This document shows, piece by piece, positions 1 to 13,640 of a stretch of 64,000 bases of DNA. The notes under the pieces were generated by a model that saw only the letters and a program-made list of their open reading frames with translations, did not search any database and was not told the DNA's origin. Each line of letters begins with the position of its first letter. Positions within the stretch are counted from its first letter, which is position 1. The translations under genes were made by a program, and so were the position numbers. The DNA lies in assembly GCF_031877795.1 (NCBI RefSeq), contig NC_133971.1:93058654-93122653 (forward strand). The letters run 5' to 3'. This stretch comes from Strix aluco (Eukaryota > Chordata > Aves > Strigiformes > Strigidae).

Positions 1-3000
1 ATACAGTCTGTTTCTGTTTTACACTGTGTAAGATGCACTATGCTAATTAAGCATATGTTTGTATAGATTAGTCTCAATGAGATTTACCCCAGTTTTCTAC
101 GCCATCTGTGCAAGATTGGTAGCCGAGTTGGAATTGATCTCTGTATATATTGTCTATATTAGTTGAACAAGTGTTTAGAATCCTTTGAGGTAAAAGTTTT
201 CTTTATGTCGTTATTGGTCTTGCAAAGCTTTAGTGACAGATTTTGAACATTCTCTTTGTGCTTTCAGAAACTAGTGGTTTATGACTTTTAAAAAGTTATT
301 GTTATTCTGATGGACGGAATAGATCAAGCAAGAATTCAAAGAACCTGAAAAATCCTTTCTTGCTTAGTTTTATTTAGAGATATAAAGCATGTATTACTGT
401 TACGCAGGTGAAACTATCACCAAATAAAAATGTTGCCATAATAAAAAATTAGGCCTTAAAAATATACTGGGAGTTTATCATTACAAAACTGTCATGTTGT
501 TTATTTCAGCTCTTGGCATTTATCATGATGAATCACTGATGCAAAAAATCTTTATCCTAACAACGCTTGAAGATAGCGGATGGCTTTTTCTGTGTAATCC
601 GCAGGGAAGTCTGTGTGAGAGCCTCCATCCCTGACACCCCGCATTACCAGGGAGGCAGGCGGATTTCTTTGACTGGGGTGACCGAAACAGGATCTCTTTC
701 CTCTGGACAGCCTGGTGTGACACTGTGACAGCCATCATATTTACAGAGGATGTTGGGGAGGACTGAGGGACTTAGCCCTGCCTCACTCTGGTGTAAGATT
801 CAGCTGGTTTTGTCCTGCCTTAGTTTAGGATCAAGAGGGTGCAAGAAGCTGGTGCTGGGCATGTGTCCTCTCTCAGCGCAGCAAAATCTATTCTCTGCAA
901 AAGTAAATTTTGCCCTGTTGTACTGAGGAAGTGCCTTTCTGGTAATACAGACCAGGTTCTCACCAATATGTGGGAGGATATTGTCCTGGTGCTGTGTTCT
1001 GGCTCCAGGATTTAAGGCACTGAGAGGTTAAAAATCCTCATTTTACCAGAGTCTTCAAATTTATGACTAAGATGGGCCATTACAACCATCTACTATATGT
1101 TATTCATTTCAAAGGCCAAATAATTTCCCGTCCAGAATCCTTTTTCAAGACCGCAACCTTTGCAGCTCCGAGCGATTATATATCAACCATGGAAAAGGCA
1201 GCTTGACTCCAATTACAAACCTGTGGTCGGAGGGATCCACCAACTGCCTGGTAAGTTGGTGCGGTGAAGATGAGAGCTTTTCTCTTTTATCTGTAAGGGA
1301 TCTGTTTAGCTTCAGCTTCATGCCATTAGATCTCATTATACCTTTTTGTTGGTTTTGTTTTCCTAGACTGATGTCTTCACATAGAAATCTTTATTACATA
1401 TAAGTATTTGGTGACTGGGAGTGAGTCGCACCTCAGTGTGTTTTTTTTGAATAAACAAACTAAACTGAGTTTGTTTGGTCTTTTAGCGCAAGGAGGGTGA
1501 GAGTTTTCAAACTTCAGCCCTTATCCCAAATCCTCTTATATCTCTGCAACTTCCTTTTTGAAGTATGGACAATGAAACCACGAACAGTCCTTTAATACAT
1601 TTACAGTGTTATAACACTTCTCTGCCTGTATTCAGTTGTCTTCTGCTTATGAATTCAAAGGCCCCATTTCCTCTACTATGTAAAACCAGGAATATAGGCT
1701 CACAGGGTTTTCAACAGTAACCTGTAAATCCTTTTTAAAGTCACTGCCTTCCAAAATGCAGTCCCTGCTCTTAAAGTTGAGATGTGCAGCCTTGATTCCT
1801 TGAGACAGGAATTTACTGCACTATGCAGATCGCTCTATAAAAGTAATTTGTCAATATTTATGAAACATGGCAAAAGCAAAAGACTCCCAGCTTACAGCCA
1901 CAGGCAAGGACAGCTTTTGATTTTTAGCATTTACAGGTGAAGAAAGGTCAGACAATAATGAGATGTTAAATGCTTTAGAGTAGTATTATTGCTAGTGAAA
2001 ATGGAAATAGGGAGGTATGTTTTCTGATAGATGTGACCAAACAAAATCTGAAACTGCAGTCTAGCTGAGTTAGCTCCTTCATGCGAGTTTGACATGACTG
2101 CAGTCAAACATATTACAGATCATAGAGTTTTAAGCACCAGAGATGAGGAAAGCAGAGCACATGGGCTGCAAAAGTCAGATTCAGAACTTAATCAGCCTGT
2201 TGATATATGTCACAGCAAGGAACAGGGCAAGAAAGAGCTACAAAAAGATTAAAGTCTTATAAAACATGGAAGATGCATGCCATGCACAAATAAATAGAAG
2301 CAGCAACTGAAATAGAAGCAGTGGTCTGGAAAGAGGAAGAAACATGTGAACGAGGCTAATGTCCAATAATACTGTTGTAAGTGGTCATTCCAAGATAAAT
2401 AGCTTTCTGAGTCTAGACAAACAGTAATCTGCAGCAATTTGTAATCAACAGCAACTGAAGACAAACAGTAACATCCCTCAGAAGCAATGGCTTGCTTGCC
2501 AGTTTGAAGATTAAAGAAAGAAACAATAGTTTGCACCTCAAGCACTGGCAAGATGTGATATTAGAGATGTTCCAAGGACATTGTGTCTTCCTTTGCAGAA
2601 TGAATGCAAGTATCTTGCAGAAATTTCAATGCTAAATCTGATGGTAAGGATTTAAGGCAAGTTTTGGCAGATATTTTTGGACTCAAGGACACAGCCACCT
2701 TCTGAGTGCAGTTTTGACCTTACTGTGTTGAGTGCAACCATAGGCTTCTCCTTAGCTAACACAAGTGATGGATGTTTGTGCTCTTGCAGGGCAGAGACCT
2801 GACAATTTTGGCCCTGTGAAGCCCCAAGTAGTCCTGACAGATGACTTTATCATAATGCAAACCTTGAAGGTCCCTGAATTGGGTGCACTTATTACTGTTA
2901 AATTTTGTGTATGGAGCTCAGCTTGCCTCTGGCCCACCAGTGAGAAAAAAACCCTGTTGAAGTTAAAGGCAACAAAAGAATCATCTGGAAAGCCCTTTCC

Positions 3001-6000
3001 AGGATATGTCTATAACTTAAACAGAGTTGAAAACCTCTTGACTGAACTCAGTAGCTCAGGGTTTGTGAGTGTTGTAACCAGAGCAACATGGGGTTCAGGG
3101 CTGGCTGCTTACCCAGGTCCAGGTGGATTTTGCAATGCACCAAGCTTGGTGTTACAGGTGACTACACTGTCTGGGGAGGAAGACAGTCGGGGAATGTCAG
3201 TCTGAACTCTGTCCACTCTTAAGAAACACAGCGGAGATTGCCTCGAGGAGGCTTTGAGTCCAGGAGTCATTCTGATCAAGAAAAATGCCCAGCACAAACC
3301 CCAGTGACCATGCTCATGGGCACTGGCAGCTACAATGCTCCGTGCATGAATTGCCCTCTCATGGTAACGCTCGGAGAAACAACAGCCGGTGTGCTTGGGC
3401 TTCTTTCTGATTATCTGTTCCTGACTGCTATCTTCTCATCCTTCAGCTGATGTTCCTGATATTTCTCCTCTAGTTGATCTGGAGGAAGAGCGTATGTAGC
3501 GTCTCACCTACCACGTGTCAGTGCCAGACAGCTGATTGTCAGCCTACCCGTGAAACTGTCTAGACGCGGTGACGTGCTGTCAAACGCACAAAGTTAACAA
3601 AATGATAGGGGAGAATATTTTCACTGTGAATCCTCTTTCAATCATCGTCTCTGAGGTTATTTTCGTCAGTGGCAGGTACAACATTTTCAGATGAAGACAT
3701 GATTTGATTAATCAACTCTGCCTCTTTAAGATGTTTGAGGTTTTTTTCCAAAGTCCATCCCTGATATCAGTTTAGGCTTACATAAATTCCCCAGGCACAT
3801 GCAATGCTGCAGTTACAGGTAGTTTGCACTTATTTAACAGGTAATGTCAGTAGATAAGGGTCTCCTGTTGCTAGATAAAACCAGAAGAAAAGCAGTGACA
3901 TTTTACACTTGGCATAAGTTTAAAAATGAAGGCTAGTGGCTTGGGAAAAACATCTATTTTGAAACAAATAATCAAATTCTCTTCTTAGGTTGCTTCTCAG
4001 CAAAAGGGTGAGGAGTGGAGAGGAGCAAGAGAATTGTCCCAGCACCATTTAAAACTCCAGACAGATAAGACTGTCTCCATGAAGGGATCCTGCCATTCCC
4101 CTCTCCTGTCTTTTTGTCCTTTTTTGAGCACAGTGATTTAACAGTGACCGATATGACTCAAATCTGTGACATGGCCTGACTACAGTCTCAGCTGGAAACA
4201 TTGTCAAGGCTGTCAGGTCCTTTTTAAAGTGCATTACCTGCAAGATCTCCGTGCTCTGAGGCAGGAGCTGCATCGCATGGCCGCTGTCTGGGGCAAGAAC
4301 AAAGCCTGGGGAAGGGAGATCAGAGAAGCAGGAACAACCTCTCCGGCCATGCCATTATAATTACAGTCCCAGAAAAGAATATCTGGAACCTGGTTTTGCT
4401 CTATAATATACACAACAACAGGCATTTGTGGGATTTACAGGCTAGATCTGTAGTGTCTTTTGAGGGGTGCCTTGAGGCTACCTCCAGCACCAGCCCCTTA
4501 TCCCTGCAGACAGATGGTTGGATGCACTACACCAAACTTTAGAAGTTAGATGTCAGAGTTCTAAACTTTCTACAGTCATCAGGAAAAGAGGGCTGTCTAG
4601 AGGACAGTTCATCTGGCCTATTTTAGAGCTTGTTTTATGGTGGGATGAATAAGCCCCTGGAGTTCCTATTATTCTGCGCTGACTATAAAGGGAGCCTCCT
4701 CATTTTTGGATACTTCTGGATGCCTCAAACCTGCAAGCCTGGCCCCAGGCACCCAGAAGAGCATGCAGGGTCTAAATCTGTGGAGTCTAAACCTGGAACC
4801 TGGTCTAAACCTGACCGTAGCAGTATCGTTTTCTCTTCATGCAGCATGGTGAGCACAGCTGGTATAGCAGTGCAGAGCAGGGGATGGTCTATGTACCATG
4901 CCAACTGGCCGCAGCCACTGGCGTGGAATGAGCAACGCCCAGAGTACTAGACTTTCGGCTTTCAAAACAGGGCGGGCACATGAAAAACGTTGTTGCAAAT
5001 GGTCCCTGGCCTGACCTAAATCCCAAACCATGCCCAAGACTTGACTGGGAGAGCACAACTGGCCCTGGGCCAAGCCTTTGCCAGGGACTGTGGCAACCAG
5101 AGAGCTCGGACAAAGGAGCCGTGTGTGTTGGGCTCTCCCTGGAGCTTTCCATCTGCATCTGCATGGTCCTGGGATCAGACTGAGCTGCCCCCAGGCTTTG
5201 GCATCCAGTCCTTCTGCTGCAGAGCAGATCCGACATCCTTCTTAGAGCAACTTGGAACTATCCTTCAGTAGGTTAATGCGTACCAGGCAACAGGCTGGGG
5301 CACAGAGGTTCATTTTTTGTTTTGGTTTGGTTTGGTTTTTTTAACAAAGTGGAAAAAAACCCTTGCTGTTCCAAACATCCTTCAATGCAATCACAAGATC
5401 AAACCTCAGTTCTCCAGAGGCAGAGAGGTACATCGGTGTGACAGACTGAAGAATTAAAATACAAATCTGTTGACTACTAGGATGTCTAACTGGCATGTAA
5501 ATCTCTGTTGTAACACCGTAGTGCCCAGCTGAGCTGGGAAAACTGTAGGACAAGCTTAGGATGGGGTTTGATCCAGGAGCTCTAGTATTTCCTTCCCTGC
5601 TGCTCTTGCACAACATCACTACTTGCCAGTTGTACTATGAAGAGCAGGAGGTGAAGGCAACAGGTTCCAGCTTTTTAAACTATTGTACATTTGTATTACA
5701 GTGCGTTCAGGAAGAGAAGACTAAGAAACACTGGCTAAATTTTTTTCACCCTATGATTTTTTATTTGTTTGTATTTACGCAGCTTAATATCTAGATGTCA
5801 GGTATGCTCCTATAGGACTGGATAGGGGTCCTGCGAGGGGATTTCAGATTTGTTTCTGCTTGTATCCAAGGTAGCCCCTATTTTGCTGCCCTTTGTGCCA
5901 GCGGACAGCAAGCCATATCTGCTATCTTTGTCACTGACAGCAGCTTCATCCTGCATGAGATGGAGGAGCCGGTGTGTGGTTGCAGCTTCTGTATACCCCC

Positions 6001-9000
6001 TTCACAAAGAGCCAGTAATTGTTAAATAAATTATATGCCTTAGTGTCCGCATGTTAATAACTCTAATCCTACCTCCAACTACCAGGTTTAGAAATGTGAT
6101 TAGGGAGGATTATACCTCACCTAATGCCTAATCGCTTGTCTGTTCTTAGCTGGCCTTTTATTTCCACACATGCAGCATAAGGGATCTAATCAAACATCTC
6201 GCACGCATGGAAAATGCCAAGTGAGTTAAAAATCAGTTGAGTGAGAGCAGGTAACAGCTAGAAACCAGACGTGACTGAGCACTGAAACATTAACCAGTGT
6301 GGTTACGACTCCGGGCAGCACCCAACCACTCCCTTTGCACCCTGACCATTTAAACAGATGAAAAACCAAAAGGGCTGGAGGTAGATCTCCATCGGATGGT
6401 TTTTTTGTGGATGAAATGTGTTATTTTTTCCCCATGCGATTCTTGGTTTTACTTTACTTCACGTAGGAAAGTACATATGCCTTTTCCAGCAACACTAATG
6501 GGCAGGTTAGTGAGTGCCACAGTTCAAGAGCTGCCTAAAGACCATCCCCCACAGCTGGTCTCTGAGCACAAGACTTCATTAACTCCTTGCTCCCTGTCTT
6601 GATGTGAGATTCAGTCACTAGGGTGTGGGAATGAACATGAAGTGACATCTTGCTATTCCAAAGTAGTCCACAGGTTGAACATCAGTGAGAAGAATCAGAG
6701 GACGTGATGCTTTTCCCCTAGACTGTGCAAATGGAAATCACCAGTTACTCCATCTTATCTAGCGTTCACTTCACACAAGCACCCAGAGATAATTCACCTC
6801 TTCCCCTAACAACAACCAGGACAGACAGGCAGCACCTTGTGGAGTCCCCAGGTACCTATACCACAAAGGGAGATGGGTTAATACAAGACCCAGTAGGAAC
6901 AGCGTCTAGAAACCCTCTTCCAAAAAATTAAGGACCACATCCTTCCCTATCAGAAGTTGGCATAACTGTTGACACCATCAGGGCCATGCTAGTTGACCAG
7001 CTGAGGCTTAGCTCCTATTCCTTGGAGCACCAGGTCTGTCTGCTCCCTCATTCCTTTGCCACATCCACACACCCAGCAACAGCTCTTGGCCAGGGCCAAA
7101 GGAACTGAGCAATAGAGCACAGGGGTTGGATTTCATTTCTGGTAGCAACTATCCAAACAAGGTTTGTCAAGTCTGTGTACACGTTTGTTAAAGTTAAAAA
7201 AAAAAAATTTAAAACCCCCAGTTTTTCAGGTGTTTTCATGTTGTTGTCACCTTTTGTTTCAATAACATTATCATTTGCTTTGTGGTTTTGTAGTTACAGC
7301 ACCCTGCTGATGTATGGAGTGTTGGGACCCTTGGGGAACCTGGAGGAGTTGGTGCTGTTGTTTTGTCTACAAAGTTTGCTCTCAGGAAAACAGGGGACTA
7401 TGTTGAGAGGAGAAGAAAAGAACTAATATTGGCAGAGCACTGAAATGATGTCCTGAACACTGATGCAAATCAAAGCATGAGAAATACCCAAGGATTTAGC
7501 AATTCTGGATTAGAAAGAGGATTTCAGCAGTGTACTTCAAATCTCTAATCTCGAGTGAGCAAGTAATCTAAATCCACCTAATAACAGTGAATTAAATGAT
7601 ATCTTAGCTAAGTAATTACTCCCTTTTTTCCTTTGTATCATTCAGAATAAGTTTATCTTTCATTAACTTTCATTGGAGCATTACTTTAAATTGGAGTGAT
7701 TTTAACTATTGAATTTTAAATATCTGTACTCTTGACTGACCAAAACCAAACATCGTTTCTCTTTTTAGTTTTCAGTGTTGAAAAAACCCCACTGCACATC
7801 CTGGTGCTAATGTAACCCCAACTGCTTCCTTACTAGACCTCTGTCTGTGAATTCTCCACCTTGGCTACTTCAGAGGGTTCCAGGTGGGCACTAAGTATTG
7901 AAGCAGATGGACACGGATGGGTTGTGGTAGAGGCTGTAGTCAGCCACCTTTCTGCTGGACACCCCAAAGTCTGTTCTAACACTTAGTCCACAGATACTGT
8001 TAAAGCAGTTCTACTGAGGCAGCACATGGGAAATCCAGCTGAAGACCAATACAACACAATAAAATCTAGGAGATGATATGCTAGCTTGGGTGCAAGCTTA
8101 GACTAAGTTCTGCAGTCATCAGGAGGAGGGGATTCAAGGCATATCTGAAGATGGACCCGAAGTTCATATAATCTGGCTGGACTTGGACCACTTTTTTGGC
8201 CCCAAGTCCAAGCTGTACAAAAGTGGCTGGACCAAAATTACACATTTGGCTGTGAATGGATATGTAGTTCCTGTTGCCATATAACATAATTGTAACTCCC
8301 GATTTTTATTCAGTGCCTGCAGTAACTTTCAGGTTTCATTGCAGCCCACCAGACAAGATATCATGCAGCATGATGTGGCTCCCTTGTTGGCCACTAGTGG
8401 CAGGGGCTGCAGGTCTGCCTCTCACTTGGTGCAGTCCTACAGCACAGATGGGCTCAGCCCTCTCCCTCTCCCCTATATGAGCTTGAAGAGCCTCGGATGG
8501 ATGCGAGCAAGTGGAAGCCTTTGTGGACCTACTCCATGGCTGAGCGGACAGAGAAAGGCAGTGATCAGGGAGAAACAGGTCTAAGCTTTGCTAAGGAGCA
8601 CATCAGCCTGAGTCAGCGTATACCAGAATGGAGTAAATGTAATGTTTTGCCTTGTAAGTGATTTCAGGCCTGGGGAAGAAAAAAGAAATCGTAACCCCAA
8701 GGAGTGGTGACTCAAGGGGTGTGCCTGTGGTGTGATGCCTCCTATGGTCAACGCCTGCTGGGGAATGTCCCCCCTGCACCAAAATAACCCTGCGGTAAGC
8801 CGGCACGCTCATCCTCCTGCTAGCCTGAAGCCTCTGTGTAAACCACAGCCTGTGGAGACAAGGTAAACAGATTTCCACCCTTTCACCCGTGATGATCCAT
8901 GCCTCCCTGTGCTCTCCAACCTGATCCCTCCCCAGCTGCAGGTAGACCTTGCTGCCCAGCTCCAGCACTAGCCTAGAGCCCATGGGAGCACAGTTTTGTC

Positions 9001-9160
9001 AGACACTGCCCAGACCTTCTTCCTGTTTCCACATCTCCCAGCTGGCTCAGAAAGTTGTGACTGACCATTTTCTAACCAATGTTACCCAGTCTTTGCTGTT
9101 CTTATAGCCAAGGAGGGGTAATTATTGGGTTTGAAGAGTAAAGTAAGTGGGAGTTAAAAA
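1..9160. other. Non-genic DNA downstream of ZBTB7C
   Basis: No gene, CR1 copy or RNA gene recognised apart from the TAATC cluster at 6064-6191. The first 500 bases and 7550-7750 are AT-rich and could hold regulatory sequence. A 146-codon + strand frame at 2765-3205 resembles no protein I know. A (GGTTT)3 simple repeat lies at 5311-5345. Confidence 0.6.
6064..6191. promoter_or_regulatory. Candidate regulatory island with clustered TAATC sites
   Basis: Five TAATC/GATTA cores in 128 bases (6064, 6098, 6108, 6129, 6187), two of them full TAATCC (6064-6069 forward, 6107-6112 reverse), the preferred site of K50 homeodomains such as OTX and PITX. The surroundings are AT-rich and free of repeats and ORFs. 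Function is inferred from motif clustering only. Confidence 0.3.
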
Positions 9161-9606
9161 TAGAATCATAGCATACCAAGTTGGAAGGGACCTCAAGGAT
9201 CACCTGGTCCAACCTTTCTTGGTAAAAGCCTGGTCTAGACAAGCTGGCCCAGCACCCTGTCCAGCTGAAACTTAGAAGTGTCCAGTGTTGGCAAATCCAC
9301 CACTTCCCTGGGGAGATTATTCCAGTGGCTGATTGTCCTCAGTGTGAAAAATTTTCCTCTTGTGTCCAATCGGAATCTCCCCAGGAGTAAATTGTACCTG
9401 TTACCCCTCATCTTTTCCATGTGACTCCTTGTACAAAGGGAGTCTCCATCTTCTCTGTGGCCACCCTTTAAACACTGGAACACAGTGATAATCTCTCCCC
9501 TCAGCCTTCTCTTCTCAAGGCCGAACAAACCCAACTCTCTCAACCTTTCCTCACATGGCAGGCTGCACAGTCCCTTGATCACCTCTGAGGCCCTTCTGAA
9601 GGAAAA
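9161..9606 (-). mobile_element. CR1 LINE fragment, 3' end, minus orientation
   Basis: Truncated CR1 retrotransposon. The sense strand reads from about 9606 down to 9161 and ends with the CR1 3' signature (TCCTTGAGGTCCCTTCCAAC, then TATGATTCTATT). The translated part shows the usual C-terminal block of CR1 ORF2 (LREL.LFGLEKRRLRGEIITVFQCLKGG, GRFRLDTRGKFFTLRTISHWNNLPREVVDLP). The 5' part of the element is absent, as is normal for CR1 copies made by target-primed reverse transcription. It is non-autonomous and dead. Confidence 0.93.
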
Positions 9607-12180
9607 ACTGTGGCAGGGAAGGAGAAGGGAAGGCAAACAGCATGGATCAAGTGAGCAGATTTGGGAGATATGTAATTAAAAGAGTTTGGTGTTCAGGCCC
9701 TGAGGCTAAACTTTTGCCTCAGAGCTGCTTCACCAGGACAGCATCGTATCCTCCTGGAGAAGCCAGTGCCCAGATGTTTCTGTCTTCCCATCCACAGAAG
9801 ATGAGTTTCAGGGGCTTTCTGAACATGTTAAGAGAAGCTGAGGGCCAACACACTTCAGCAGCTGATGAATTACCTCCCCTGTCCCAGAAGTTTCCAGCAC
9901 AAGCTAGAGACCATCTCACCAACTGTCTGGCAACTCTCAATACTGAGCAACGGAAGATGCTGCCTACTGTTTGGTCCCTTCTGCCAGTGAAAATTACTCA
10001 CCCAGCAGCCTCCATCTCTGGCTGTCTACTTGTGATTGATCCACAGGTGCCTTTTTAGTTATCTGCCTTTTTTCCTCCTCTCTGCCTCTGTAGCAGCTGA
10101 AAATTCAACTGCTGGATGAATGCTGACTTGCAAATTGGAGGCAGGGCATGCAAGGAGAGGGAACAGGCTTCTGCCTTCCTTGTTCCTCCAAGGAAGGAAA
10201 GAAAGATCTGCAAGATTTTACTTTAAAAAAAATTAGAAAACAGTGAGATCCTTCTCCCTGACATTATTTGTGTTTTGCCTCAGCTGTGTCTTGGATGTGA
10301 AGATGGGTGTTAGAAGCAGGGACCTTTGAAGGATTCAGGATATTGTTCAGGCTTGACCAGAGCAAGGGCAACACGCACCAACAGACGGAGGGGCCTGAGT
10401 TACTGGATTACTGGCATTACAGGGGCCACACTTGGGGCAACTAGGGTTGCTTCTGATGAATCACTGCCAAATCAGGCAGCTGAATCCCATCTTAGGTGTC
10501 CACATCCAAAATTCAAGCTCTGAATATCTATTTTCAGCCACTGCTGATGTTTGTCATCATCTCTTGGGTTCTGTCTGAACCACCCAAGTCACTGCAGTAG
10601 CATCGTTTCCCCCCTGTTCCTCCATGTTCAGTACTTGTTGTTTATGAAGACTGAGTTTCCTCTGCCATCCTGTGGCCTGCTCACTCTACACCATGAGCCC
10701 TCTGCTGCTTTTTGCATTCAGCTACCCTGAAAATATATATTCCCTGCAAATGCCTGTCCACCTATTTTTCATGTTCTGAAAGGACTTCTGCCCATGTTGA
10801 ATAGTACAGTGTCCAGCCGAGATCAGCTGGTGACCTCCCTTCAGACTGGAAAATCTGGACAACCACCCTGCAACTGGGTTTTTTTTAGAGCAACATTAGC
10901 ATCTGAGGAGGCAGGATTAGGCCACAGAGATGTCCTCCCTGCCCAGTTCCCCTTTTTAACCTCAGTATGACACCAGAGTCCTCTCCTCTGCAGAGGTGGC
11001 GGCACTGGTGTCACACATATAGGATCCAGATAACAGTGGTCTATCAGGAGCTCTCTAAGACAGAAGGATTTATAGACCTATTTCTCAGTTGATTAAAATA
11101 AATAGAATTTTTTTTCTCCCAAGACATAATAGTTTCTACTGAGTATGCCAGTGTCTCCCACAACTGTCCTTTCTTTGATTAGAAGAGAGTTATGAAAGGA
11201 CATAGCTATTCAGTCTAACCATGTGTTTTACCTTCTTGCTAATCGAAAGCATCCCTGTTTTTCCTCTCATAAGCTGGCACAGACTCCCATCCCAGCTTGT
11301 CTTTGAAGTTCCAGTTTCTGACTTTCACTGTCTTCCCCTCCCACCCTCCTCGTTTTGAAGTAAGAGATCATCCAAGGGACACCAGTCTGTGCACGCTTGA
11401 GAGCCCTCCAGTTCTGCTCCAGAGCACAAAGCAGGCAAGGCTGATAAACCAAAATTCACTCTCTGTCTCCAAGGCAGAAGGTTAAAAAAACATCTGATTC
11501 CCAGCCAGGGAAGCAGGGCATGTGCCATCTGCAAAGAGATGCAGGTTCTCAGGGAGGTGGGCAGGTAGTGGTGCCCACCCCAGGGGCAGAATAGGTCACA
11601 ACAACAGATCTGTCCTTTTTGAAAAAATAATTACAGATATCAGGGATTTCCTGGAACAAAAATCCTAATACTCATCAAAAGGCTACAGCCTGGGCGAAAG
11701 TCACTTTGGGAAAGAAACTGCCACTTTCTAGTAATGTTTGGGAGGTTTTAGTCCATGATGTTCAGGGTGTCTTTCTAAAACCATTTCCTCCAGCTCAGCT
11801 AGAAGTTATGGGTTTGACACATAACCCCTGTCTTGGCAGACGGTAAATTAGCCATCAAAGCTGTTTGTCAAAACTCCCTCTGTAGTCAGTTGTACGTTTT
11901 ATTCTGCTTTAGACATTTGTCATAGGACAGGACGGGTATATTGGATACACCTTGGATACACCTCTCACCACTGCACACAAAAGGAGCCTGGATGCCAACC
12001 CTATAGGTAACCCAAGCCACCCTGCATGAGTAAATTCTACATTTTGTGTTACAGAAGAGTTGAGCAGATGATCACAATGATGGGAAAGTCATAAAACATC
12101 AGTCACACACAAGGGTTAAGGCTCAATCTCACTCCCTGGACACACAAGGAAGCAAAATCAGTCCTTCAAATTTCAAGGTT

Positions 12181-12395
12181 CTGGTGAATTTACGACATAA
12201 ATTATTCATTGCCCTAAACAAAGACATTCCCTTATCTACCTCATCTCTACTTTCCTGAGCAATAAATATGGCTGCAATTAATTCTGGTGCAGAAGAGCCA
12301 ATAAAATGAATTATCTGCCATAAACCTTTCCTTCTGCATCCTATTTTAAGGGCAGTAACAAAAACACATTGCCGGAAGCTTTTTCAGACATACCA
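12181..12395. promoter_or_regulatory. Candidate conserved non-coding island
   Basis: AT-rich, repeat-free stretch with motifs typical of developmental enhancers: ACAAAG (SOX/TCF-like), CAATAAATATGG, GCAATTAATTC (homeodomain), CCATAAACC. It has no reading frame of note. Inferred from composition only. Confidence 0.25.
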
Positions 12396-13484
12396 CGATG
12401 AATTATGAAGACACTGGAGGACAACATGCACATGCACATCCTCTTAGGCTTAGGTCCTGCACCAGCAGAGAAAACTGCAGCTCTGTCTTGTTGCCTTGAC
12501 CCAGCTCAAGTCTTGTGCAGCTGGATTTTGTCTCTCACATGGGCAGGACTGGTGCTTACATGTTCACAGTGCCATGGGGACTCCGCTTCCCACCATGCCT
12601 GCGTGTGCGGGACAAAACTGCCCAGCTCTATTCCTTAATTTACAGGAGGTGAGGTCAAAAACGCAAGCTGGGGCATGGCTCCCATGGCAGCCCCTCGGAC
12701 ACGTGACCCAGAGCGAGCACTTTGTACCCCTTCAGAGGGGTCCTGAGCTGAAGCAGAGGACAGGGTTGAGGTTGGACTAAAGTTCTTTTATTAAAGGAAT
12801 ACTTGTTTTGCCATAGCACCTAGATGCACTAGCTGAAATCAGGGTTAGTTTTCGTGTCTACAGAGTGTGGGATTCATCAACCCTAGCTTCAAATATCTTA
12901 GTAAGGAGACCTGCACTTGAGCAAGAGACTCCGGGCTCCCTTTGCAATCAGTGGAGGATCACAGGCAGTTTAGGGCACGATCCACATGTGACATTTAAAG
13001 GAAGATAAGAAGAACAGTGCCCTAAAAAAATTATTTTTGTCTGCAGTGACTACCTGGAGATGCCACAGCAGTGCACTCAGATGGTCCAGCCCCATTGTCA
13101 ATCTAACCCAACACCTCATGGCCAGATTGCAGAGTCCTTGTTTGCTGTAGGTGGACACAGCACAGCCCAGCTCATGCTGAAAGTCTGGGAAGAATGGAGA
13201 ACTGAGCACAGATTTTACACATCTTGGGTTAACGCACTGCCAGAAAAACACCATCTCCTTTCAGATTTCCAAACCTGAAGCAAACCAAAAAAACCCATAC
13301 TGGGGTCAGTTTCTGCAACCTGCCCGAGTCCCAAAGAACCATTAACCATGGCTTCACTTAGTGGTACACAATGACATTGCTGGGATTTTAAATGTCTCCT
13401 AGCAATTAACAATCCTGAGCTTTTTCCCTTGGATGCCACAGCAACAGGAGCAAGGGCAGATAGTGAAAGAAAAATGCTAAACAG

Positions 13485-13640
13485 CTGGTGGTGGCTTTAA
13501 TTACTAAAAAGTCTTCGGACAGGTGTGGGGCACCTAAACTCGTTGCATTATGGATATTATCAACCATGTTACCCATGGCAACTGTGTTGGAAAAGACATC
13601 TTTTTTTAAGCTTAATCATTTAGTTTAAAATTTTGTCAGC
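13485..13640. promoter_or_regulatory. Candidate regulatory island with RFX X-box and paired ZEB-type sites
   Basis: GTTACC-CAT-GGCAAC (13568-13582) fits the RFX X-box consensus GTNRCC(N0-3)RGYAAC exactly. AGGTG (13521-13525) and CACCT (13531-13535) are an inverted pair of ZEB1/2-type half-sites. CAATTA/TAATTACT and GCTTAATCATTTAG are homeodomain-like. Function is inferred. Confidence 0.35.

Noticed and set aside
2765-3205. 146-codon + strand frame
   Set aside because: No recognisable domain, no splice context and no homology that I can recall; frames of this length occur by chance in 64 kb.
4810-4825. GTAGCAGTATCGTT, resembling the start of U4 snRNA
   Set aside because: Only about ten bases agree and the rest of the RNA is absent.
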